A DNA stretch of 64,000 nt, from contig CP010426.1 of assembly GCA_000830315.1 (NCBI GenBank), forward strand, positions 366,256 through 430,255. The letters are read 5' to 3'. Origin of the DNA: an archaeon GW2011_AR20 (lineage in GTDB: Archaea > Nanobdellota > Nanobdellia > SCGC-AAA011-G17 > GW2011-AR20). Within the stretch, counting starts at the first letter, position 1, and the number at the start of each line of letters is the position of its first letter. Positions 1 to 8,100 of this stretch are shown piece by piece. Below the pieces are notes generated by a model. The model was not told where the DNA came from. It searched no databases and was given only the letters and a program-made list of their open reading frames with translations. A program made the position numbers and the translations under genes.

Positions 1-513
1 AAGAAATTAAAGAAGAAAAAAGAACAATCCGAATCAAATTTAGAGATTCCAAAACCAGATATTTATGAGAAATCCATCTCTGATTTAAGCAAGGAGTTTA
101 ATATTCCCGCAAACGAAGAGAAAGCAGAGAAATCAGACGCGGCAGATACCGATATTAACAAATTATTCGTGGAAGAAAAACCGGACGTTAAAGAAGCTCC
201 AGAAGCAACCCCCGCAGAACAGGCAGATAAAATTGGAAAGGTTAAGGAAAAAGAATTTAATTTAGATGAATTAAAACAAATTCTTAAAGTTTTGATGAAG
301 AAGAGCTATACAAAAGAGAGCATTGTAAAGTATTTGAACAGCAAAGGCCATAATTTAATGCAGATTAAACAAGCGATTAACTCAATCAACAACGAGAATT
401 TAAGAAATTATGTTAAAAACGCACTTTCACAGGGGTTTAGCAAGCAAGATGTAATGCAAGCCTTGTTGAAGTCTGGTTGGAATAAAGAAGATATTATAAG
501 GAATATGCAATAG
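1..513 (+). CDS. C-terminal part of an unknown helical protein (5' end outside window)
   Basis: The frame is open from the first base to the stop at 513, so this is the C-terminal 170 residues of a longer protein. The first 75 residues are rich in Lys, Glu, Asp and Pro and look disordered. From about residue 80 there are two similar helical hairpin units, one around IVKYLNSKGHNLMQIKQAI and one around VKNALSQGFSKQDVMQALL, each with a G-h/f/W turn followed by a second helix. Such short repeats resemble UBA-like or SHOCT-like three-helix units, but I cannot name a family. An internal GTG at 169 could serve as a start, but the uninterrupted upstream frame argues against it. Function unknown. Confidence 0.6.
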   Translation, partial: KKLKKKKEQSESNLEIPKPDIYEKSISDLSKEFNIPANEEKAEKSDAADTDINKLFVEEKPDVKEAPEATPAEQADKIGKVKEKEFNLDELKQILKVLMKKSYTKESIVKYLNSKGHNLMQIKQAINSINNENLRNYVKNALSQGFSKQDVMQALLKSGWNKEDIIRNMQ

Positions 514-548
514 AAACCTTTTTATTTGCTTATTTTTTAAGAAGGGAG

Positions 549-1118
549 ATGAATTTTAAGAAAATATGGAGATTTATATGGCATGATGACTCAATCTTGT
601 CATGGATAATTAATGTTATTTTAGCATTTGTTTTGGTCAAATTTATTCTTTATCCGGGATTGGGCTTGATATTACAGACAACACATCCTGTTGTTGCTGT
701 TGTTTCATCTAGCATGGCGCATGATGAAAGATTTGATAAGTGGTGGGAAAATGCTGAATTATGTTATGCAGAATTTAATATCAATAAAAATGACTTTGAG
801 AATTACATTATGAAAAATGGATTTAATAAAGGGGACATAATGTTTTTAAAAAGCGCTAAAAACATAGAAGAAGGAGAAATCATCGTTTTTAATGGTAATT
901 CGAATAATCCTATCATACACCGCGTAGTTAATATTAACGACGGTTATTACCAGACGAAGGGGGATAATTACAGAACAAATTGTGACTCGTATGTTCAATT
1001 AGGAGAAACTAAAATAGAAAAGAAAGATATAATAGGGAAAGCATTTTTAAAATTACCTTATCTTGGGTGGGTTAAAATAGGGTTTATGGAATTGATTAAT
1101 GCTTTCAGAGTGAATTAA
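549..1118 (+). CDS. Signal peptidase I, archaeal/ER type (S26B)
   Basis: A membrane-bound serine protease that cleaves signal peptides from exported proteins. One N-terminal membrane segment spans about residues 17-40. The catalytic serine motif VVSSSM follows at 51-56 (Ser55). The ER/archaeal-type catalytic histidine is in IIHRVV (His124), and the conserved TKGDN box is at 136-140. A His in place of the bacterial Lys marks the archaeal/eukaryotic type. At 189 residues the length is typical. The ATG directly follows a purine-rich GGGAG. The many predicted secreted proteins between 4.3 and 20 kb are plausible substrates. Confidence 0.9.
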   Translation: MNFKKIWRFIWHDDSILSWIINVILAFVLVKFILYPGLGLILQTTHPVVAVVSSSMAHDERFDKWWENAELCYAEFNINKNDFENYIMKNGFNKGDIMFLKSAKNIEEGEIIVFNGNSNNPIIHRVVNINDGYYQTKGDNYRTNCDSYVQLGETKIEKKDIIGKAFLKLPYLGWVKIGFMELINAFRVN

Positions 1119-1123
1119 AACAT

Positions 1124-1138
1124 AAAGTTATATACTTA
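1124..1138 (+). promoter_or_regulatory. TATA-like promoter of the LAGLIDADG gene
   Basis: An AT-rich TATA element (AAAGTTATATACTTA) lies about 27 nt upstream of the ATG at 1161. This is the spacing expected for a leaderless or nearly leaderless archaeal transcript. It suggests the endonuclease gene brought or captured its own promoter and that transcription may continue into the factor S gene behind it. Confidence 0.45.
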
Positions 1139-1160
1139 AAAGTATTATTACGACGATAAA

Positions 1161-2087
1161 ATGATGGAATATTTTGATTTAAGACAAGAAGCATACAACA
1201 AAACGATTGAATTAAATAAATCTGGTTTAAGTTGGTATAAAATATCAAACCACTTTGATGAATTAGGTTATAAAATTCCACATTCCACCATTAGAAGCTG
1301 GACGCGGGGTAGTAAGGCTAGAAATAAGGAACCATTAATAAATTTTAGTTCTAGTTTAAGCAAAGAAGAATCATACGCACTTGGCGTTATCGGCCCCGGA
1401 GATGGTTATATCGCAGATGCCAATTATGAAATAGGGTTAGCTGTTATTGATAAAGATTTTGCAGATTATTTTCAATTTTGTTTAGAGAAAGTTTTTAGAT
1501 TGAGAACTAGTAATAAATTGGAGGGTCCAAGTGGTCTTGGTAAAAATCCTCGTTATAGGGTTAAGCTGTACTCGAAGAAAATTTGTGAATATTTAACAAA
1601 GAGATACAAAGTTAATTTTAAAGAGGAATCATGGCGAATTCCGGAGATTATTAAAGAATCTAACGAAGAAATAAAAGGAGCTTATCTTAGTGGATTTAGC
1701 GACTCTCAAGGTCATGTAAGTAAAAGAGAAATTATTTTGGCATCAAAGAACGTTGATGGCTTAAAAGAAATTAAATGTTTGTTAGATAGTTTAGATATAC
1801 TTTTTACTCTATCGGAAAATAAAGGAATTATTTCTATTTATGGAAAAAATTCTTTCGAGATCTTCAATAATAAAATTGGATTTGCAACAAAGAGAAAAGC
1901 TGATAAATTGATATGCATAATAAATTCTTACAAACGTAATATGACTCCTAAAAAAATAATTAATAACAAAATGATAGAAATCATAAAATATTTAAAAGAA
2001 GGGAATACTAAATTACAAGCTTCAAAGATTTTCGGAGTTCATAGATTAACAATATCAAAAAAATTAAAAGAAATGGGGGTTGATTAA
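1161..2087 (+). CDS. Free-standing LAGLIDADG homing endonuclease-like protein with terminal HTH domains
   Basis: This looks like a DNA endonuclease of the two-motif LAGLIDADG family. The first motif is YALGVIGPGDGYI near residue 73, with Asp in the metal-binding position. The second is AYLSGFSDSQGHV near 174, with Asp as well. Residues 10-50 look like a helix-turn-helix (SGLSWYKISNHF...STIRSW) and the last 40 residues like another (NTKLQASKIFGVHRLTISKKL), so the nuclease core sits between two DNA-binding ends. There are no intein splicing ends and the gene has its own start and stop, so it is free-standing. It ends inside the start region of the transcription factor S gene (8-nt overlap), as if inserted at that gene's 5' end. 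Confidence 0.8.
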   Translation: MMEYFDLRQEAYNKTIELNKSGLSWYKISNHFDELGYKIPHSTIRSWTRGSKARNKEPLINFSSSLSKEESYALGVIGPGDGYIADANYEIGLAVIDKDFADYFQFCLEKVFRLRTSNKLEGPSGLGKNPRYRVKLYSKKICEYLTKRYKVNFKEESWRIPEIIKESNEEIKGAYLSGFSDSQGHVSKREIILASKNVDGLKEIKCLLDSLDILFTLSENKGIISIYGKNSFEIFNNKIGFATKRKADKLICIINSYKRNMTPKKIINNKMIEIIKYLKEGNTKLQASKIFGVHRLTISKKLKEMGVD

Positions 2088-2400
2088 GATTTTATTCTGT
2101 GCTAAGTGTGGTAGCATTCTTGCACCAAAGAAAGATGATCCGAAAAAGATAGTTTGCACTGGATGCGGTTATTCTCCAAGGCAACAAAAGACTTTGAGGA
2201 TTGGAGAGAAAATAGATGCCGGCAAAAAATTGGAAATTATAGACAAAACAATGGAAACTTTACCAAAGACAGAAGCACAATGTCCTAAATGCGGGCATAA
2301 TAAAGCATACTATTGGCTAGCACAGACAAGGGCAGCAGATGAAGCAGAAACAATGTTTTTCAGATGCGTTAAATGCAACAACCAATGGAGAAGTTACTAG
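2080..2400 (+). CDS. tfs: Transcription elongation factor TFS
   Basis: Archaeal TFS stimulates RNA cleavage in backtracked RNA polymerase. The N-terminal zinc ribbon has Cys pairs CAKCGS and CTGCGY. The C-terminal TFIIS-type ribbon has CPKCGH, the acidic catalytic loop QTRAADEAET and CVKCNNQW, ending WRSY. The length of 106 is typical. The only available start is TTG at 2080, because an in-frame stop lies at 2065. The first residues (MIKILFCAKCGS) are about three longer than the usual start, and the gene overlaps the preceding endonuclease gene by 8 nt. I infer that the original ATG was lost when the endonuclease gene arrived and that translation is now coupled to it. Confidence 0.92.
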   Translation: MIKILFCAKCGSILAPKKDDPKKIVCTGCGYSPRQQKTLRIGEKIDAGKKLEIIDKTMETLPKTEAQCPKCGHNKAYYWLAQTRAADEAETMFFRCVKCNNQWRSY

Positions 2401-2434
2401 AAAGCTTTATTTATTTTTCTTCTAATTTAGTTTT

Positions 2435-2716
2435 ATGCAGCAGGCCTATAAAGAAACATTCATAAATAAACTGGAGAATAATTCCAAGGTTTCTATCTCG
2501 GGATTTATCATAGAAAAGAATGAAAACTCCATAATTGTTGATGATAATACCGGAACATTACCTATTATAATACAAACCACACTTTCTCTGAATACTTTCG
2601 TAAGGGTGTTTGGATATTATAATAACGGACAATTGCAGGGGAATTTAATACAAGATTTAACCCAAATTAATAAGCAGTTATACAATAAAGTTAAATTAAT
2701 TTTAAATCGCAAGTAA
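2435..2716 (+). CDS. Small OB-fold protein
   Basis: A 93-residue protein with the strand pattern of an OB fold: VSISGFIIEK, SIIVDDNTGTLPIII, FVRVFGYYNNGQLQGNLIQDL. The DDNTGTLPI segment is the common turn of RPA/OB-type nucleic-acid-binding proteins. It lies just ahead of the PCNA gene, which suggests a replication or repair role, but no specific family can be named. A TATA-like stretch (GCTTTATTTA) at about 2403 precedes the ATG by about 30 nt, so it is probably expressed from its own promoter. Confidence 0.65.
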   Translation: MQQAYKETFINKLENNSKVSISGFIIEKNENSIIVDDNTGTLPIIIQTTLSLNTFVRVFGYYNNGQLQGNLIQDLTQINKQLYNKVKLILNRK

Positions 2717-2744
2717 TAAATACCTTTTTAATCTAACAAGGAAA

Positions 2745-3482
2745 ATGAAACTAACATTAAGCGACGCAAAATACCTTAAAGAACCAATAATGATAATTTC
2801 TGAGTTGGTGAATGAGGCTACTTTCAGAATTGATAAGGATAAGATTGAATTAATAGCAATGGACCCTGCGAATGTTTCCATGGTTATCTTTAAATTATTA
2901 AGCTCGGCATTTGTTGAGTATGATGTTAAGGAGCCGCTGGAGATATCATTGAATTTGGATAATTTAAAACAGGTTTTGAAAAGGGCTAATGCAAACGACA
3001 TCATTACCTTTGAATTATTAGAAAATAAACTTAAAATTGAACTTAAGTCAGATACAAAAAGAACATTTAGTTTATCCTTATTGAATTTAGATGAGAAGCA
3101 GCAAAAAGTTCCTGATTTGAAATTCCCATTGAAGATTGAAACAAGCGCAGTTTTATTTGATCAAGCTATTGAGGATATCGGCATAGTAAGCGATTCAGTT
3201 AGCTTATATTCTGATCAGGATAAATTTTCATTAGAAGCTCTTGGAAACCTGACTACTGCAAAAATTGAATTGATTAAAGATGACCAAACTTTAATTGAAT
3301 CGAAAGATAAGGTTAAATCAAAGTATTCTGTGGAGTATTTAAAAAAAATAGTTAAGGGAAGCAAGTTAGCAGATAGGGTTGTATTGCAATTTAGCAAAGA
3401 CTACCCGTTAAAGGCAAGCTATAAAGTTACTGATAAAATGCTGCTTGAATTTATTCTTGCTCCTAGGGTTGCTAACGATTAA
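2745..3482 (+). CDS. pcn: DNA polymerase sliding clamp (PCNA)
   Basis: A ring-shaped processivity factor for DNA polymerase and a platform for repair enzymes. At 245 residues it has the standard archaeal length. The family signature is visible: IELIAMDPANVSMVIFKL in the first domain, the interdomain connecting loop around residues 115-130 (KQQKVPDLKFPL), and the C-terminal strand LLEFILAPRV. A TATA-like stretch precedes the ATG by 25-28 nt. The gene is convergent with, and overlaps by a few bases, the toxin-antitoxin operon downstream. Confidence 0.95.
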   Translation: MKLTLSDAKYLKEPIMIISELVNEATFRIDKDKIELIAMDPANVSMVIFKLLSSAFVEYDVKEPLEISLNLDNLKQVLKRANANDIITFELLENKLKIELKSDTKRTFSLSLLNLDEKQQKVPDLKFPLKIETSAVLFDQAIEDIGIVSDSVSLYSDQDKFSLEALGNLTTAKIELIKDDQTLIESKDKVKSKYSVEYLKKIVKGSKLADRVVLQFSKDYPLKASYKVTDKMLLEFILAPRVAND

Positions 3483-3811
3483 AATTCAATAGCCAATTTT
3501 CTTTTGCCTTCTTTATATAAATGCCCCATCTTAACTTTTTGTAAATCTTTGCTCATTTCACTAGGAATTCTAATTACAACAGCATTTCCCGATTTCCAAA
3601 ATTTGATTTCCTTTCTTTGCATACCCCACAAATTATTTTCTTTAAGTTTATTCTCAACAATTTCTAAACTTTTATCAGGTAAATAAACTTCACCACATTT
3701 TTCACAGTACTCAATGTCTAATACACCGCAATCTATTTCATCTTCAATTATTCTTTCTTTTTTCCACTTTAATGTCCCGCCACAAGGACAAGAGTAATTT
3801 ATTTTCTCCAT
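3479..3811 (-). CDS. MqsA/YgiT-type zinc-finger antitoxin with AbrB-like C-terminus
   Basis: The first 45 residues form a YgiT/MqsA-type zinc module with two Cys pairs (CPCGG and YCEKCGEVYLP). The C-terminal half (FWKSGNAVVIRIPSEM) resembles the AbrB/MazE swapped-hairpin DNA-binding domain. It is the second gene of a pair with the DUF4258-like protein, starting 1 nt after that gene's stop, behind a strong ribosome-binding site (GGAGGT). I infer the antitoxin and autorepressor of a type II system. MqsA proteins usually carry an HTH at the C-terminus, so an AbrB-like partner is a variant arrangement. Confidence 0.7.
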   Translation of the reverse strand: MEKINYSCPCGGTLKWKKERIIEDEIDCGVLDIEYCEKCGEVYLPDKSLEIVENKLKENNLWGMQRKEIKFWKSGNAVVIRIPSEMSKDLQKVKMGHLYKEGKRKLAIEF

Positions 3812-3812
3812 T

Positions 3813-4073
3813 TTAGACCTCCATGACAGTTATTGGATAAATCTTCCTAACATCTTTAATTCTAAACTCTCTATAAGCAACCGCATACCATCTATAAGTT
3901 GCCAATATGGATTTATCTGCTCTTATTGTTTTAGCTCCTTTTAATACAGCTTCCTTAATTTGTTCTTTTCCTATGGCTCTTTCTTTCATTCTATCAAAAA
4001 CATGCTCGGATCTTTTTTCCGAATCTTGCCAGTGTTTTAAGTTTCTGAAAGCCACATTTATCTTAATATCCAT
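3813..4073 (-). CDS. DUF4258-like toxin (MqsR/RelE-type fold)
   Basis: An 86-residue protein with the DUF4258 pattern: a His in HVFDRMKERAI (His24, Arg28, Arg32), a helix leading to VLKGAKTI, then the strands ILATYRWYAVAYR and RKIYPITVMEV. Proteins of this type pair with YgiT/MqsA zinc antitoxins and are thought to be RNA-targeting toxins. The adjacent gene fits that role. The toxin is promoter-proximal, as in mqsRA. The function is inferred from pairing and pattern only. Confidence 0.65.
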   Translation of the reverse strand: MDIKINVAFRNLKHWQDSEKRSEHVFDRMKERAIGKEQIKEAVLKGAKTIRADKSILATYRWYAVAYREFRIKDVRKIYPITVMEV

Positions 4074-4094
4074 TATTGTATAATTATATATAAA

Positions 4095-4107
4095 AGTATA
4101 TAAATCT
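4095..4107 (-). promoter_or_regulatory. TATA-like promoter of the zinc-finger/DUF4258 toxin-antitoxin operon
   Basis: Read on the minus strand, ATTTATATACTTT lies about 25-30 nt before the toxin ATG at 4073. This is standard archaeal TATA placement. Confidence 0.4.
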
Positions 4108-4153
4108 ATCTATTTTAGAAAAATTTATATTTTGTAAATTTTTAATTGATTTT

Positions 4154-4306
4154 ATGAAGAATAAAACTGTTGGTAGTCTAATGAAGGCCATTGAAAAAAT
4201 GAGAATAAGCGAAGAAGACAAAAGAATAGAAGAAGAAATAAAAGAAGGTTGGATTAGATGGAGAAAGAGACTTACCAAAGAAATAAATAATGAACGGCTA
4301 AACTAA
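4154..4306 (+). CDS. Small charged protein, 50 residues, unknown
   Basis: The ATG at 4154 opens a 50-codon frame ending at TAA 4306. The product is helical and highly charged (KAIEKMRISEEDKRIEEEI, then WIRWRKRL). A TATA-like TTATATTTT lies about 25 nt upstream, which fits a leaderless transcript. It is divergent from the toxin-antitoxin operon and could be a further antitoxin-like element or simply a small protein. No family recognised. Confidence 0.4.
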   Translation: MKNKTVGSLMKAIEKMRISEEDKRIEEEIKEGWIRWRKRLTKEINNERLN

Positions 4307-4350
4307 AGTTAAAAGCAAAATTTTATATATTAACTTGTTATAAAGTTGTT

Positions 4351-5139
4351 ATGCGTAAAAGAGGGCAAGTTACAGTATTTGTGATATTAGGCATACTAAT
4401 TGTTGTAATTCTTGCATTCGTGTTTTATTTATATGGTGAAAGATTGAGCATACAAACCAAGGAAGATGTTAAATTTGACACTTCTACAATTGAGCCATTA
4501 AAAGATTATGTCCAGGATTGTATTGATTCAAATGGTTTAGAAGCCATAGAATTAATTGGCAATCAGGGTGGCGAAATTAATCCGGGTTTTTATCAAAATT
4601 GGAACTGTGTTTCTCCTGGAAATTGTGACAAAGTAAGCTATGCGTGCTTTACAACAGAGTATTCACAATGTTATAATAAAAAACCGTTCATGAAAGAATT
4701 TGTTGAGAATGAACTTGAGACATATTTAAGAAACAGGGTTAATTTATGCATTAATTTAGATGAAATAAGAAGTTCTGGGTATAATGTTGAGGCAGGTGAA
4801 TTTAAACTCGATGTTTCTATCCAGGATTATAGCACAGTTATAAATGTGAACTACCCGCTTACAATTACTAAAGGGGATAGTATATTAAAACAGGATAAAT
4901 TTTCCAAGCAATTTGATGTTCCATTAGGAAGATTAATTACAGTTGCTCAAGATGTTGTTAATCTGGAAATTAATTCACCGCAAGGATATGTGGATACGAC
5001 AACCTATATTTTGGCGCAAAATGGCGAGGTGCAATTAGAAAAACAAACCTATGATGATTCAGAAATATACATTGCGAATGTTAGGAATGATCTTTACAAA
5101 CTCCAATTCGCTGTTCAAAATTATGTTAGGCTGATCTAA
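4351..5139 (+). CDS. Pilin-like membrane-anchored protein (first of the surface cluster)
   Basis: The N-terminus is short and basic (MRKRGQ), followed by one long hydrophobic helix at about residues 8-28 (VTVFVILGILIVVILAFV), and then about 230 extracellular residues. This is the class III/type IV pilin-like layout seen repeatedly in this window. The ectodomain has several cysteines (DCIDS, NCVSPGNC, CFTTEYSQC). It ends at 5139 and the next gene starts at 5140, so the two are co-translated and probably act together at the surface. A TATA box (TTTATATATT) lies about 27 nt before the ATG. The exact function is unknown. Confidence 0.65.
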   Translation: MRKRGQVTVFVILGILIVVILAFVFYLYGERLSIQTKEDVKFDTSTIEPLKDYVQDCIDSNGLEAIELIGNQGGEINPGFYQNWNCVSPGNCDKVSYACFTTEYSQCYNKKPFMKEFVENELETYLRNRVNLCINLDEIRSSGYNVEAGEFKLDVSIQDYSTVINVNYPLTITKGDSILKQDKFSKQFDVPLGRLITVAQDVVNLEINSPQGYVDTTTYILAQNGEVQLEKQTYDDSEIYIANVRNDLYKLQFAVQNYVRLI

Positions 5140-8100
5140 ATGAAAAACCGATTAATAAAACAAAAAGCATTATTTGAAATATTCCTGGTAATCAGCCTGA
5201 CGTTTTATACTTCGTTGTCTTTTGCTGCTTTAAATCAGCCATCTTCTAATTTGGAAAAAGAAAATAAGATTAACTATCTTGATTTAATTAAGCAGGATTT
5301 ATTTCCAAATGTAGATGCCCAGAATAAAGTATGCTGTAAGACAACCAAACAAGACTCTGTTTATAAAGGAGAATCATGTGTTTATACTGAAGAAACAAAT
5401 TGCGCTTCAAATTTACAGCCAGGAGAGAAATTAGCTATTTCCTGCCCCCAAACCGATTATTGTGCTCCCGGAGTATGCAAATTAGCCGGCGCTTGTTCAG
5501 ATAATGTTGAAAAAGGAATTTGTTTGCAAAATGGTGGTATATGGAATACTGGAACAAGTGAAAGTGATCCGCAATGTAAAATTGGATGTTGTGATTTGCC
5601 GAGCGGTGCTTCAATAACAACACAGGCGCAATGTTTGGATAAAATAAAGCCTTTCCCAAATATTCAAGATGTAAATGAAGTCTTTAAATCAGAGATTACA
5701 GACCAGACCCAATGTTTGCAGCAAAGCAGAAGCAATGAAGAAGGTTGTTGTGTTATTTCAGATCAAAATTCATGTGAATTTACAACAGCACAGCAATGCC
5801 GAGATTCTGAAGGGGAATTTCGGGGCAAGGGAGTATTGTGTAGCACCCCTGGATTAAACTGTCAGGTTACTCCAAAGCAAGGCACAGCATGCTATCAAAA
5901 TAATAAAGTTTATTGGGTTGATTCTGCTGGCAACCGGGAGAATGTTTATGACGGCAATTTTAATCCCACTTGGGAATATACGAATTGGCTGCAAGTTACT
6001 GATATAACACAAATTGATACGCTTGCCAAAAGAAATCCAAAAGCTTTAGCAGATGTTGCAGTAAGCGGCAACTGCCAATTTAGTCTAGGAACAACTTGTG
6101 GCGAAGTCGAAGATAATGTTAAAAATTATTTAAAGAATAACAAGGGACTGCAATCAAACGATTTGAATAAACTAGAAAATCAGTGTATTAATTTGGATTG
6201 TAAACTAGAAAATGGAAATATATTAAGAAATGGCGAATCATTTTGTTTGTATGATAGTCAGTCAGGACAAGGAAGGGATTTGGTCGGGTCAGGACATTCT
6301 CTTCAAAGATGTGATAATGGCGTTTTGAAACCAGAATTTTGTGATGATAGAAGAAAAACAATTTGTGTTCAGAATGAAGTTCCAAGAAATTTAATTGACC
6401 CAAATGATAAGAATAAACAACCATCAACATTTGCTAGTTGCATTCCAAATGACTGGCAATTATGTTTAGCGGCTAATTCAGACAATGAAAATTGTGGTGT
6501 TGAAGATCCTAAAGGAGTTTATAATTCATTATATGGTGAAGGTGGCCCGTGTAAAGATTTGAAAAAGGATAATGATCAATATAATTCTTGTGTTAATAAA
6601 TTAGTTTGTAGGAAAGAAGCATGTGAAAATCAAGCTGTAGGATATTGTTACTTTAATGCAAATGTTGGTTTATGTGCACCATCTGTTCCTCCAGGTACTT
6701 TAGGAATAGAAGAAAAATATGAAGAATTATCCGATGGAAATAAGATTGGATTTTCATTTGATCCAATAATGTTCTTTGCTGAAAAAAGTAGTCTTGGAGG
6801 AAATCCTGAATGGGGCGAAGATTGTGTAGCAGGTTGTGATGTTAATACAAGAGAATTTGCAGACAGATGGAATAGTTATTGTAAAGGTTTGGGTGATTTG
6901 GGTGCTAATTATAATGTTGTTGGTTATTACAATAAATTGGGATTATTCCATAATGGACCAATTAATAATGACAATGTAGATGATGTTGGTGATTCAGCAA
7001 AGGCTCAAGGTGCGAGTGATAAAGATGCTAATTATTATAATTCTTTAATTAGGAATAAAAATATTCCTTTAAGAGGCGAAAATAATTTCTTTTCATTAAT
7101 TTCAACAATTGATATATTAAAAACAATTTATTTCGAGAATGTAAATAATAGAGCATTTTTGCCAGGATTTTTTGAACAAGGTTGGACTTGGGTTTATTCT
7201 GCAGTAGGGCTTGGAGCAGTTGCACTTGGCTCTTTTTTAGCATTTGGTATTACTTTTGCGGGAGCGGGCGCATTACCATTCGCTATAGCTAAATATTTAG
7301 GAATAAGCTTTTTAGGGCCTGCAGCAGCACCAGTTCTTGTAGTAGTAGCAATTGTAGTTGTGGTTTATACTTTATTAAATTGGTTGTTTGGTCCAGAGGC
7401 AGGAAGTTTAACTTATGAATTAACATGCAGATCATGGGTGCCTGAAGATAAAGGAAATAATTGCGATTTATGCAATGATGAATCAAAATTCCAAGAGTGT
7501 AATGAGTATATATGCAATAGCTTGGGAAAAGCATGTAGTTTATTAAACAAAGGTAACCCGGGACTTGAAACATGCGTTTGGGATAGAAAGGGTGAAACAA
7601 CACCACCATTTATTGCTCCTTCAGATATAATTAATCAAAATGATATTGAAAAAGTTCCAGAATCTACTGGAATCTCAGGTGGTTATAAATTTAAAAAAAG
7701 CTTTACTGCTTATACTGATGTTGAAATTGGAATAAAAATTGTTAGAAGAGATAATCCGAATGAAAAAGATTATGCAGAATGTAAAATTTCTAGATTTAAT
7801 GATTTTGATTATGAACAAAGTCAAAATTTCTTTGAAGATAATTTGGTTAGACATGAGCATACCCGAGAAATAGGATTTATAGCCTCGCCTATTTTGCCTG
7901 AAGAAGACAGAATAGAATTAGAGCCTGGAAAAACAAATACATTTTATATAAAATGTAAAAATGTTAACGGACGTGAGAATACCAAGCCTTACTTCATTGA
8001 GATTCCTGTGAACGCTGGACCAGACACGGCTCCCCCTGAAGTAAAATCATTTAGCATAAAAAACAACGCATTCATGCCTTATAATCTAGACAAGACTCCA

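Noticed and set aside
1161..2400. Intein inside transcription factor S
   Set aside because: The LAGLIDADG frame has its own start and stop, lacks the N-terminal Cys/Ser and C-terminal His-Asn splicing residues, and is in a different frame from TFS.
7289..7609. Antisense open frames inside the giant Cys-rich gene
   Set aside because: They are low-complexity Leu/Ile/Tyr-rich shadows of the coding strand without start signals or domain patterns.
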